From an uncultured Pseudomonadota bacterium (lineage in GTDB: Bacteria > Pseudomonadota > Gammaproteobacteria > Burkholderiales > Methylophilaceae), in NCBI GenBank assembly GCA_903854305.1, contig CAINWC010000010.1:1-6426 (forward strand): a stretch of DNA of 6,426 nucleotides. Direction: 5' to 3'. The translations under genes and the position numbers were made by a program. This document shows, piece by piece, positions 1-6,237 of this stretch (its first letter is position 1; the number at the start of each line of letters is the position of its first letter). A model generated the notes under the pieces. The model was not told where the DNA came from. It was given only the letters and a program-made list of their open reading frames with translations, and made no database searches.

Positions 1-6
1 CAGTTC

Positions 7-342
7 ATGACGCATGAAGAACTCGCAAATGAAACTAATATCTCCAAGCTTTCAGAAGAGCTAAAAGCCAAAGAATCTATAGCGCCTACTCAAGTTAAAG
101 AAGTTAAGCAACCTAGCCCAGAAGCAATAAAAGCTTCTGTTGATAAGATTAATGACGAGCTTAAGCAAAATAATGTGAATCTGGATTTTAGCATTGACAG
201 TAAATCTAAAGAGGTTGTGGTTAAAGTAATCGACTCATCCACAGGTGATGTGCTTACGCAGTTTCCAAGTAAACAAGCACTGGCAATTTCCGAGGCCATT
301 ACTAACAAACAAAAAGGTTCATTCTTAAACGATAAGGCGTAA
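7..342 (+). CDS. flaG: FlaG family flagellar protein (5' end may lie outside the window)
   Basis: Likely FlaG, a small cytoplasmic protein encoded with flagellin and the filament cap genes; FlaG proteins affect filament length and motility, but the mechanism is poorly known. The FlaG domain covers about residues 38-100. Its core is the typical pattern LDFSIDSKSKEVVVKVID (residues 59-76), then STGDVLTQFPSKQALAISEA, which matches the family's 'phi-x-F-x-D ... VVKVID-x-x-TGEVIRQIPSEEAL' signature. The N-terminal 35 residues are polar, Lys/Glu-rich and probably disordered, as usual for the family. There is no signal peptide or membrane segment. The first visible ATG is at base 7, but the frame is open to base 1 and no ribosome binding site can be checked, so the true start may be upstream. 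The expected downstream partner fliD is absent: a convergent gene ends 19 bases later. Family call fairly sure. Confidence 0.85.
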   Translation: MTHEELANETNISKLSEELKAKESIAPTQVKEVKQPSPEAIKASVDKINDELKQNNVNLDFSIDSKSKEVVVKVIDSSTGDVLTQFPSKQALAISEAITNKQKGSFLNDKA

Positions 343-361
343 GCACTATTGTTCCGATTGG

Positions 362-1993
362 CTAGATTTTAACCATTAGCTTATCGTCGGAAAAATCAAT
401 ATTCGGCAGCAGGCCTAGCATTCGCACTACGCTATCTAGTACAGATAACGCTCTTTGAATAACCTCATCTTCTTTTTCTCCATTATTGATAGTAGCTTCC
501 ACAATTAATCTGGCGCTAAGGCATAACCTTAATGCACTGACCGGTTGACCGTTATTAATTGCATAGAAAACAGGTTGGCCTAACTGGCACCGTAAAGTAT
601 TAATCTCTGCGCCTATCCGTTTACCCTCAGGGTTAGTGTCTAATTGTAGCCATTGATATATTTCAAGTGTTTCCTGATGGTTTAGCGCTTGCTTTACACC
701 ATTCACTCCATCACGAAACAGTACAAAGCTAAAGATCGTTGGTACATAATCCCAATGTTCATTTTTAACAAGTGGGAATCTATCAAGCGGCCTGACTGGG
801 ATTAACGCAAAGTTTTCATCTTGATTTAGCCGGTTCTGAATGGCGTCGGCAAAGCGATGATTAAAGTGTTGAATATGCTTTTCTGGCACTAATCTTAATT
901 GTCGAAATTCCTCTAGCGCGGCTTGCCAGCGTAGTAATAATCCAAAATTTTCAACATTATCAAGCGCTTTAGCCGCCACACAGTTTTTAGGCCATTCTGC
1001 ACGTGATGAATAGCTACGTAAACTAGCTGCAATCGGATGTGATAAAAGTTTCTTTGCAACCATATCTGGCATAAGAAGCGCGCCAGAAAAAATGGGCCCT
1101 GATAAAAACTTGGAACCAGTCACCATCACCATGAAACCACACTCAAGATATGCGCGCAGTGTGGTTGTGCTAATTCTAAATTGGCAGGCATCCACCAAAA
1201 CATCCACCTGATGAGGGTAACGCTGCTTTAATTTAATTGCACATGATGGACTTGGTGAAATCAAACCTGTTTTTGACGTATCCACCAGAATGAGCAGCAC
1301 CTGTTGGCCGATTTCAATTGCATCCTCGACCATGGCCTCTATTTCAGCATCGACCATTGATTCCGGCCTACAACTGCCATCGGAAAATCTCATTGCAACG
1401 GAGACCACTTCAACAGTCGTTGTTTGTATATCCAGTGTGCCTTCAGTAGCCATTTTAGCTGATGCTGTGCGGCTACTAAAGTGATTGAAAGCTAACGCAG
1501 CAGAGACGCCACTTCCTGTTTCCATAGGGTCTGGCATGATAGCCAGCGTAGGTTTGTGGCATTTTTGGTTACATAGTTGCGCAATAATCAGGTGTAGATC
1601 CGTGCCAGATGCACCAAAAATCACTTCCAAACCATCAAGATCATCAAGCGCGCATAAATTCAACAACTCATGCTTAATACGTTTTAACTCATCGCTATAA
1701 ATCACCTCAGGAGAATCATCATCTACGGCGATTGCAAGCTTATTGCGCAGTAAATCTGCCGAGGCAAAAGCCGCATCGGAAATAGCAGATGCTGTTGAAG
1801 AACCAAAAGCTAAAAGACTGGCATCTGGATAAGGTGTGCAGCCATATTGATTAATCGCAGGATTTCCGTTCAGTAAAATCCTTGCATCACCACCTTTGCT
1901 AAGTAGCTCAATAGTCGATGGAAATTTCTGCTTAGCAGCTGCGAACACCCGAACATTTGTTTGGTCAGGTTTTAAGAATTCAGCGTAAAACAC
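362..1993 (-). CDS. Atypical fold-type-I PLP-dependent enzyme (aminotransferase class V-like), function unknown
   Basis: A 543-residue protein that looks like a divergent PLP enzyme of the aspartate aminotransferase fold, nearest to class V enzymes (cysteine desulfurase, kynureninase). Seen: a glycine-rich cofactor loop FGASGTDLHL (126-135); the pyridine-nitrogen aspartate in VLVDACQFR (D268); and the Schiff-base lysine candidate in VTGSKFLSGPIFSGALL (K295). Class V enzymes usually have His before this Lys; here it is Ser. A second conserved-looking stretch is PDPMETGSGVSAAL (154-167). At 543 residues it is well above the usual 380-430, mainly through a long C-terminal part. The start is GTG: an in-frame TAG lies six codons upstream and a weak GAG Shine-Dalgarno sits 9 bases before it. 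It is third in the block, 63 bases after the ATP-grasp gene, so cotranscription is likely but not shown. Reaction and substrate unknown; lyase, transaminase or desulfurase chemistry are all possible. Confidence 0.72.
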   Translation of the reverse strand: MFYAEFLKPDQTNVRVFAAAKQKFPSTIELLSKGGDARILLNGNPAINQYGCTPYPDASLLAFGSSTASAISDAAFASADLLRNKLAIAVDDDSPEVIYSDELKRIKHELLNLCALDDLDGLEVIFGASGTDLHLIIAQLCNQKCHKPTLAIMPDPMETGSGVSAALAFNHFSSRTASAKMATEGTLDIQTTTVEVVSVAMRFSDGSCRPESMVDAEIEAMVEDAIEIGQQVLLILVDTSKTGLISPSPSCAIKLKQRYPHQVDVLVDACQFRISTTTLRAYLECGFMVMVTGSKFLSGPIFSGALLMPDMVAKKLLSHPIAASLRSYSSRAEWPKNCVAAKALDNVENFGLLLRWQAALEEFRQLRLVPEKHIQHFNHRFADAIQNRLNQDENFALIPVRPLDRFPLVKNEHWDYVPTIFSFVLFRDGVNGVKQALNHQETLEIYQWLQLDTNPEGKRIGAEINTLRCQLGQPVFYAINNGQPVSALRLCLSARLIVEATINNGEKEDEVIQRALSVLDSVVRMLGLLPNIDFSDDKLMVKI

Positions 1994-2056
1994 AGATTTT
2001 ATCTCAGCCTAATATTTATAAAATTTATGAATGATAAGTGTATTAATCTATATCGG

Positions 2057-3358
2057 CTAACTTATAGCAATATCTAACGATGCGTTTTCATTAGGCTTAT
2101 TTTGACTATTGGATTGCAATAAACCACGCTCCTTCGTATGCTGCAACAACGTTCTAAATGCATTAAAAACCTTACGAAGTTGTATATGCTTATATGGAAA
2201 ATCCTCAATCGGATCCATCGCATGAATAGTCATACTGCTATCAATTTCAAAAATCAACAAATCACCTTCTAGAGTTTCACCACAATCAATTCCGACATAC
2301 TCAAGGCCCAATTTCTCAGCAATGCTACTCAATGCCTGTTGATGTTTTAGCGCGAATTTATCATCGAATGTTTCCATGAAATGCGCCTCTTCAATTCTTT
2401 TTTCAACGCTACCTGTCATGCCTGCACTCAAATAATGCACCATCCAGTGTTGTGAAATAGCCATGTGACAAACGTAGGGCTTACCCTCAATAAAGACGAT
2501 TCTATACTTTCTAAACAAGCCATCTTGACTGCGATAATCCACGAATCGAGAGAGATAAAAGTCATCCTCCATCTGTGTACTGAGATATTCCAAAATATCT
2601 AAAGGGCGCTCAAGTTTTTTCAACCCCATACCTTTATGTGAGTCTACGGGTCTAACGATGATTGGGAAATCTCCATCATGAATAAATCGAGATAATGCAA
2701 TATGCCCTTGCCCGACCTTTTGTAAGGTGTGTCGATCAATTCGCACGGTGACTGGCATTACAATACCCGCGCCTGAAGTTAGCAACAAACAAGCGCCCTC
2801 ACGCGATAATCGCCCTATTCTGTCTGGCAAGTTAATTAATGGTCGTGACCATGATTGCACTAAACCTTTAATATATTTTAATAGTGGGCGGTTCCTGTCT
2901 GACTCGCTCACGGCAACTATGATGACATCATGGTCTGGAAGCGTTTCTGGCAGAGGTATGCCAGGGCCAACATAAAGCATTTCCAGAACAACATCACTGC
3001 CTTCAACTAAAAATTCAACCGCATTATTTTCAGTCAAATCACCAGGACATACCAATGCTAATAAGCGCGTTCCTGCTGGTTGTGAGTCAGGGCCTAAGCG
3101 ATATATCTGCTGAGTAGCCAATGCTTCATTTTGCATTGCAAGTCCAAGCTCGCGATTACCTTTTAAATGCAAAATAATAGACATATCCATTAAAGCATTT
3201 GCATCGTTTGGGTTCTCTGCTAAACGTTCCAGTAGTTGAGATGCTAATGGAGATAGATCTTTGCCCAAAAATGCCATTTTAGCCAATACCGCCAAACCAA
3301 TTAATGGCGCCTGCGCGTTTGTATTAGCTTGATCGATAACTGCATGACTCGGTTTCAT
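2057..3358 (-). CDS. TPR-like plus ATP-grasp domain protein, probable ligase
   Basis: A 433-residue protein with two parts. Residues about 17-88 look like a TPR-type helical repeat region (SPLASQLLERLAENPNDANA, then MDMSIILHLKGNRELGLAMQ). The C-terminal half (about 200-405) has ATP-grasp features: FPIIVRPVDSHKGMGL (231-246) as the nucleotide-binding strand and flexible loop, FRKYRIVFIEGKPYVCHMAI (282-301) as the central strand pair, and YVGIDCGETLEGDLLIFEID (354-373), whose D358, E371 and D373 are candidate metal ligands in place of the usual E-x-N. ATP-grasp enzymes typically activate a carboxylate as acyl phosphate and join it to an amine or thiol. The region from 97 to 200 would be the pre-ATP-grasp domain. 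The ATG start overlaps the decarboxylase stop (ATGA) and has a strong AGGAG six bases before it, so translational coupling is expected. An amine made next door is an attractive substrate, but this is inference. Confidence 0.8.
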   Translation of the reverse strand: MKPSHAVIDQANTNAQAPLIGLAVLAKMAFLGKDLSPLASQLLERLAENPNDANALMDMSIILHLKGNRELGLAMQNEALATQQIYRLGPDSQPAGTRLLALVCPGDLTENNAVEFLVEGSDVVLEMLYVGPGIPLPETLPDHDVIIVAVSESDRNRPLLKYIKGLVQSWSRPLINLPDRIGRLSREGACLLLTSGAGIVMPVTVRIDRHTLQKVGQGHIALSRFIHDGDFPIIVRPVDSHKGMGLKKLERPLDILEYLSTQMEDDFYLSRFVDYRSQDGLFRKYRIVFIEGKPYVCHMAISQHWMVHYLSAGMTGSVEKRIEEAHFMETFDDKFALKHQQALSSIAEKLGLEYVGIDCGETLEGDLLIFEIDSSMTIHAMDPIEDFPYKHIQLRKVFNAFRTLLQHTKERGLLQSNSQNKPNENASLDIAIS

Positions 3359-4848
3359 TCGTGACTCCTATTCAAGTACACTTCGCCAAAATCAATAGTT
3401 GCTTTAATTAAAGCATCAATCTCGTAAGTGCTAGTTCTATGGTTAACAATTGCGGCTCTTATCGCCAGACAACCATTTATAGTGGTAGTTGAGGGCGCCA
3501 CTATTCCGGACTCTTGTAAATCAAGCACGATATTAGCGTTGATCTCATCAATATTCATTAAATCAGAATTGTTGCATCTAAATCTGAAGCAGACGATATT
3601 GAGAGAAACTGGCGCTAATAACTCAAGGCTAGAGTTGATTTCTACGCATTTTTTTAAGTATTGTGCAAGCTTACAGGTGTCTGAAATAACACTTCCGATT
3701 TTGTCGGTGCCGTAGACTTTAATGGTGAACCATGTTTTAAGCGCTCTAAATCCGCGTGATAAATCAGGTCCAAAGTCACAAGGCCAAGGTGACCCTGCCG
3801 CCATACCTCTGGTTTCGCGCCGTAAGTAAGAAGAAGGTGCGGCAAACGTATCATGATGAAGCTTGCCGTCACGAATAAGAATAAATCCAGCATCATATGG
3901 CACCTGCCCCCACTTATGAAAATCAAAGGCAATTGAATCCGCGCGCTGAATGCCTGTAAGACGTGGCGCAATCTCTGGTGCAAGAATTGCAAGTGCACCG
4001 TAAGCGCCATCAATATGAAACCAGATTTTTTCCTTTTGCGCGATGTCCGCAATAGCATCAAGATTATCAATCGCACCGACATCCACTGTGCCAGCGGTTG
4101 CTGCGATAAAAAATGGTGTTAATCCAGCAGCTCTATCTTCAACAATAGCATGTTGTAAGGCATTAAGATTCATCTGAAAATCATCATTCATAGGAATAAG
4201 ACGAAGTGCATGGGTGCCTAATCCAGAAAGGTCTATCGCCTGTGCAATACAACCATGAGCGCCAGAAGACGTGTATGCAACAAGGCGCTTGTCGCTGGCA
4301 GTCAAGCCCTTTTCCCTAACCTTAACCCCCAAAGCCGACGTTCGCGCCACCAACACACTGATTAAATTAGCCATTGATGTTCCAGTGACGAACAGCCCGC
4401 TGGCAGTTTCAGGAAAATCAAAGAGTTCGCGTACCCATTGCACCACCTGTTTTTCCAGCTCAACAGGCATTTGGTCACGCCCGCCAACATTGGCGTTGAG
4501 TCCCGCTGCCAGCATTTCAGCCACCATTCCCACTGGGGTTCCTCCACCTTGCACCCAGCCCATAAACCCCGGGTGAATATTACCAGCACTATATGGAAGA
4601 ATATTTTGCATAAATATTTCATGCACTTCAGTAAGCGCAGTCGGTTGTGCAGGGACACCTTCATGAAAAGTGCTACGGACACTTTGTGGAATAGGTTGCC
4701 ATACAGGACGAGTGCGAATATCTTCTATGTAATTCAACATATCATCCAACATTAGGTGGCTTTGAGCACGCAACTCAGTCCAATCTGCTGGATCTAGCGT
4801 AGCTTTAGTTAACCCTGTAGGCACTTCTGCTAATATTTCGGGTTGCAT
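3355..4848 (-). CDS. Group II pyridoxal-dependent amino acid decarboxylase (aromatic-L-amino-acid decarboxylase-like)
   Basis: Predicted cytoplasmic PLP enzyme that removes the alpha-carboxyl group of an L-amino acid to give an amine. The 497 residues cover the whole family (animal aromatic amino acid decarboxylase is about 480). Seen: the RDQMPVELE segment (124-132) near the start of the large domain; cofactor loop LFVTGTSMANL (152-162); H198 in SGAHGC, which stacks on the PLP ring in relatives; the aspartate of FHIDGAYGAL (D280); the Schiff-base lysine in AFDFHKWGQVPYD (K312); the mobile-loop tyrosine in PSSYLRR (Y341), needed for decarboxylation in relatives; and LSRGFRALKTWF (363-374). 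All expected catalytic residues are present, so it should be active. The substrate cannot be assigned: aromatic, acidic and diamino acid decarboxylases share these motifs. It is first in a - strand block and overlaps the ATP-grasp gene by four bases. The ATG has only a weak GGAA ahead of it. Confidence 0.9.
   Translation of the reverse strand: MQPEILAEVPTGLTKATLDPADWTELRAQSHLMLDDMLNYIEDIRTRPVWQPIPQSVRSTFHEGVPAQPTALTEVHEIFMQNILPYSAGNIHPGFMGWVQGGGTPVGMVAEMLAAGLNANVGGRDQMPVELEKQVVQWVRELFDFPETASGLFVTGTSMANLISVLVARTSALGVKVREKGLTASDKRLVAYTSSGAHGCIAQAIDLSGLGTHALRLIPMNDDFQMNLNALQHAIVEDRAAGLTPFFIAATAGTVDVGAIDNLDAIADIAQKEKIWFHIDGAYGALAILAPEIAPRLTGIQRADSIAFDFHKWGQVPYDAGFILIRDGKLHHDTFAAPSSYLRRETRGMAAGSPWPCDFGPDLSRGFRALKTWFTIKVYGTDKIGSVISDTCKLAQYLKKCVEINSSLELLAPVSLNIVCFRFRCNNSDLMNIDEINANIVLDLQESGIVAPSTTTINGCLAIRAAIVNHRTSTYEIDALIKATIDFGEVYLNRSHE
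3365..3369 (-). promoter_or_regulatory. Strong Shine-Dalgarno of the ATP-grasp gene, inside the decarboxylase 3' end
   Basis: AGGAG on the - strand, six bases before the ATG at 3358. It lies within the last codons of the decarboxylase gene, whose TGA stop shares bases with that ATG. This is the best ribosome binding site in the block and supports the chosen start and coupled translation of the two proteins. Confidence 0.75.
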
Positions 4849-4864
4849 TCACGTTCCAATGAAA

Positions 4865-4877
4865 TTGAGTACCTCAA
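4865..4877. promoter_or_regulatory. Dyad TTGAG-TAC-CTCAA at the presumed operon start site, possible operator
   Basis: A perfect inverted repeat with five-base arms and a three-base centre. It lies between the candidate -10 box (4881-4886) and the decarboxylase ATG, so it would cover the transcription start. A repressor bound here would block the promoter. The arms also fit the loose T-N11-A pattern of LysR-type sites, though that pattern is very permissive. No regulator gene is present in the window to pair with it. Confidence 0.3.
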
Positions 4878-4880
4878 ACA

Positions 4881-4909
4881 ATTATCAACGATGGCAATGA
4901 CAATTAAAA
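4881..4909 (-). promoter_or_regulatory. Candidate sigma-70 promoter of the decarboxylase operon
   Basis: On the - strand, GATAAT (4886-4881) matches the -10 consensus at five of six bases, and TTTTAA (4909-4904) is a weak -35 with exactly 17 bases between them. Transcription would begin near 4874, leaving a leader of about 26 bases before the ATG at 4848. The spacing and position are good, but the -35 box is poor, so this is a prediction by eye. Confidence 0.35.
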
Positions 4910-5039
4910 TGTGGAATTGGCGTGCTTAAGCTAGTCTGTTTTGCTTTACTAACAATCGTTATGACAACCTTACATTTTTGATAGGTATGTGAATGTTGAT
5001 TCAGCATAGCCAACTGCATCCTCAACATCTGTAGCAAGC

Positions 5040-5045
5040 TATAAT
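5040..5045 (+). promoter_or_regulatory. Perfect -10 box TATAAT, candidate promoter of the DUF1345 gene
   Basis: TATAAT on the + strand matches the sigma-70 -10 consensus at all six positions. No convincing -35 box lies 16-18 bases upstream (the sequence there is CATCCT-like), and there is no TGn extension, so an activator or a different upstream element may be needed. Transcription would start near 5051-5053 and leave a leader of about 95 bases before the ATG at 5147. A palindrome begins at that start site. Confidence 0.4.
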
Positions 5046-5050
5046 ATCGA

Positions 5051-5062
5051 CTTGTATACAAG
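5051..5062. promoter_or_regulatory. 12-base perfect palindrome CTTGTATACAAG, candidate GntR-type operator
   Basis: The sequence equals its own reverse complement over 12 bases and sits five bases after a perfect TATAAT, where the transcription start would fall. The core TTGTATACAA has the GT...AC half-site form bound by many GntR-family (FadR/FCD-type) repressors. The motif and its position together make an operator plausible. The regulator and its ligand are unknown, and none is encoded in the window. Confidence 0.45.
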
Positions 5063-5146
5063 GCACCATACTGTTACTGTCTTTAGCAAAATATGAATGG
5101 GCTCCGTGTTGCAGCGGTATATTTAAACAAATGAACAGCTATCAAT

Positions 5147-5830
5147 ATGACCAAAATCTATAAATCAACATACCCAACTTTCATTCGCCTTGTGCTTACA
5201 CGCCCAAGGCTTTTCAGCTCGATAATGGTTGGTATTTTGGTCGCACTCTTTTTGCCAAAAGACTTAGCTTTTCATGGTGTTACACGCGCAATTGTGAGTT
5301 GGAATATTGGTACATGGTTGTACTTGATATTGGCGACACGCATGATGTTTTGGAGTTCTCATGAAAAAATTCGTAACCGTGCTATCGTTCAAGATGATGG
5401 GAAATTTGTGGTACTAGGGATGGTGGTGATTGCAGCCATTGTGTCCATTGGCGCAATTGTTGCAGAACTGTCTGTGGTCAAGGATATGCACGGCATGCTA
5501 CGCTCTGCGCATGTTACACTCGCTGTGCTAACTATTTTATCTTCATGGGCATTTACCCAAGTGATGTTTGCCCTACATTATGCACATGACTTTTATATTG
5601 CCCAAGAGAATGGCAGCTCCGGCGGATTAGAGTTTCCAGGATCAACCACACCAGACTATAGTGACTTTCTCTACTTTTCTTGTGTAATAGGCACTTCTGG
5701 CCAGACCGCTGACGTCAGCTTTACAAGCAGATCAATGCGTAGAACAGGCTTAATACATTGCGTATTAGCCTTCTTTTTTAATACTACATTGGTGGCATTA
5801 ACCATCAATATTGCATCAGGATTGATATGA
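5147..5830 (+). CDS. DUF1345 family inner-membrane protein
   Basis: A 227-residue membrane protein of the uncharacterised DUF1345 family. About five membrane segments are visible: 22-38, 47-68, 86-108, 118-143 and 200-225. Between the fourth and fifth lies the family's conserved region: ALHYAHDFY (142-150), FPG (163-165), then [20 protein letters not shown] (169-188) and [11 protein letters not shown] (194-204). Length is typical for the family, so it appears complete. The function is unknown; the hydrophobic re-entrant-looking stretch around [10 protein letters not shown] recalls an ion-channel pore loop, but that is only a resemblance. No good Shine-Dalgarno precedes the ATG at 5147. The lipoprotein gene follows after 40 bases on the same strand and is probably cotranscribed. 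The promoter is likely the TATAAT at 5040, possibly controlled by the palindrome at 5051. There is no evident link to the divergent decarboxylase operon. Confidence 0.85.
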   Translation: MTKIYKSTYPTFIRLVLTRPRLFSSIMVGILVALFLPKDLAFHGVTRAIVSWNIGTWLYLILATRMMFWSSHEKIRNRAIVQDDGKFVVLGMVVIAAIVSIGAIVAELSVVKDMHGMLRSAHVTLAVLTILSSWAFTQVMFALHYAHDFYIAQENGSSGGLEFPGSTTPDYSDFLYFSCVIGTSGQTADVSFTSRSMRRTGLIHCVLAFFFNTTLVALTINIASGLI

Positions 5831-5870
5831 ATTACAAATATAACCGTTGTTTGAAAGTGAGCTCATTATC

Positions 5871-6110
5871 ATGCATCTGCTAAAGTCTACTATTACCATC
5901 TTGTTAATGCTGTTGATCGGTGCTTGCGCTAAAAGCGAGCAGTCATTAGCAACCAGCAAAAAGGCTAAGCTTGTCACCGAGCTTATCATCAATAACGCTA
6001 GCTGCAGTGCATTCAAAAACAGGCTTGCTTTACCATCAATTAATGATAATGAAATAGAAAAAGTTTATTTTGATGCATTAAAAGCAAGCTGCATTTACAA
6101 GGATGTTTAA
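5871..6110 (+). CDS. Small predicted lipoprotein of unknown function
   Basis: A 79-residue protein starting with a lipoprotein signal peptide: basic K5, a hydrophobic run at 7-16, and the lipobox IGAC with C19 as the lipidated residue. Lysine and serine follow the cysteine, and there is no Asp at +2, so outer-membrane sorting is the default expectation in a Gram-negative cell. The mature part is only about 60 residues, polar, with two cysteines (C45 and C74) that could form one disulfide in the periplasm. I recognise no domain. The ATG at 5871 is preferred over an in-frame TTG at 5847 because it gives a standard signal peptide, with a weak GTGAG nine bases upstream. It lies 40 bases behind the DUF1345 gene and is probably in its transcript. 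A hairpin follows directly after the stop. Confidence 0.7.
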   Translation: MHLLKSTITILLMLLIGACAKSEQSLATSKKAKLVTELIINNASCSAFKNRLALPSINDNEIEKVYFDALKASCIYKDV

Positions 6111-6138
6111 CTGTTGCGGTTGGTTTGCATCCGCACAG
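6111..6138 (+). terminator. GC-rich hairpin right after the lipoprotein gene, weak terminator candidate
   Basis: CTG-(T)-TGCGG at 6111-6119 pairs with CCGCA-CAG at 6131-6138: eight base pairs with one bulged T and an 11-base loop. It begins on the base after the stop codon. No T-run follows (the next bases are CATATAAG), so it is not a classical intrinsic terminator; it may instead stabilise the 3' end or work with Rho. Confidence 0.35.
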
Positions 6139-6205
6139 CATATAAGTTAGATATAGGTCGACTATAAAGTAAATTGTTCAAGTCAATGTTTAGCAGACCT
6201 CTACA

Positions 6206-6230
6206 ATTAGCGCTTTCTGATAAAGCTAAT
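6206..6230 (-). terminator. Imperfect hairpin just downstream of radA
   Basis: ATTAGC and GCTAAT (6206-6211 and 6225-6230) form the outer stem and TTT/AAA the inner stem around a five-base loop, with a two-base bulge (6212-6213). It starts seven bases after the radA stop on the - strand. The stem is AT-rich and no T-run follows on either strand, so termination activity is doubtful. Confidence 0.25.
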
Positions 6231-6237
6231 CGTAAAC

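Noticed and set aside
1994..2056. A separate promoter in the AT-rich 63-base gap before the 543-residue enzyme (TATAAA-like and TTATCA-like words)
   Set aside because: The words are not spaced like a promoter and such matches are expected by chance in very AT-rich DNA; the ATAAAT direct repeat there is equally unremarkable.
3654..4082. A 142-codon open frame on the - strand inside the decarboxylase gene, plus several 60-105 codon frames on the + strand opposite the three enzymes
   Set aside because: They overlap clearly conserved coding sequence in another frame, have no recognisable domains and read as low-sense translations; they are shadows of the real genes.
3355..4848. Naming the decarboxylase as tryptophan, tyrosine, glutamate or diaminobutyrate decarboxylase
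   Set aside because: The visible motifs are shared by the whole group II family, and substrate-specific residues cannot be judged without an alignment and structure.
4924..4931. Eight-base palindrome GCTTAAGC in the divergent spacer
   Set aside because: It is short, not positioned relative to either candidate promoter, and expected by chance at this length.
4849..5146. Small RNA, tRNA or riboswitch in the divergent spacer
   Set aside because: No cloverleaf, extended paired structure or known aptamer core could be found by eye; only the promoter-like words and short dyads listed stand out.
5847..5870. TTG at 5847 as the lipoprotein start
   Set aside because: It would add eight residues, including two acidic ones, before the signal peptide; the ATG at 5871 gives a normal lipoprotein signal.
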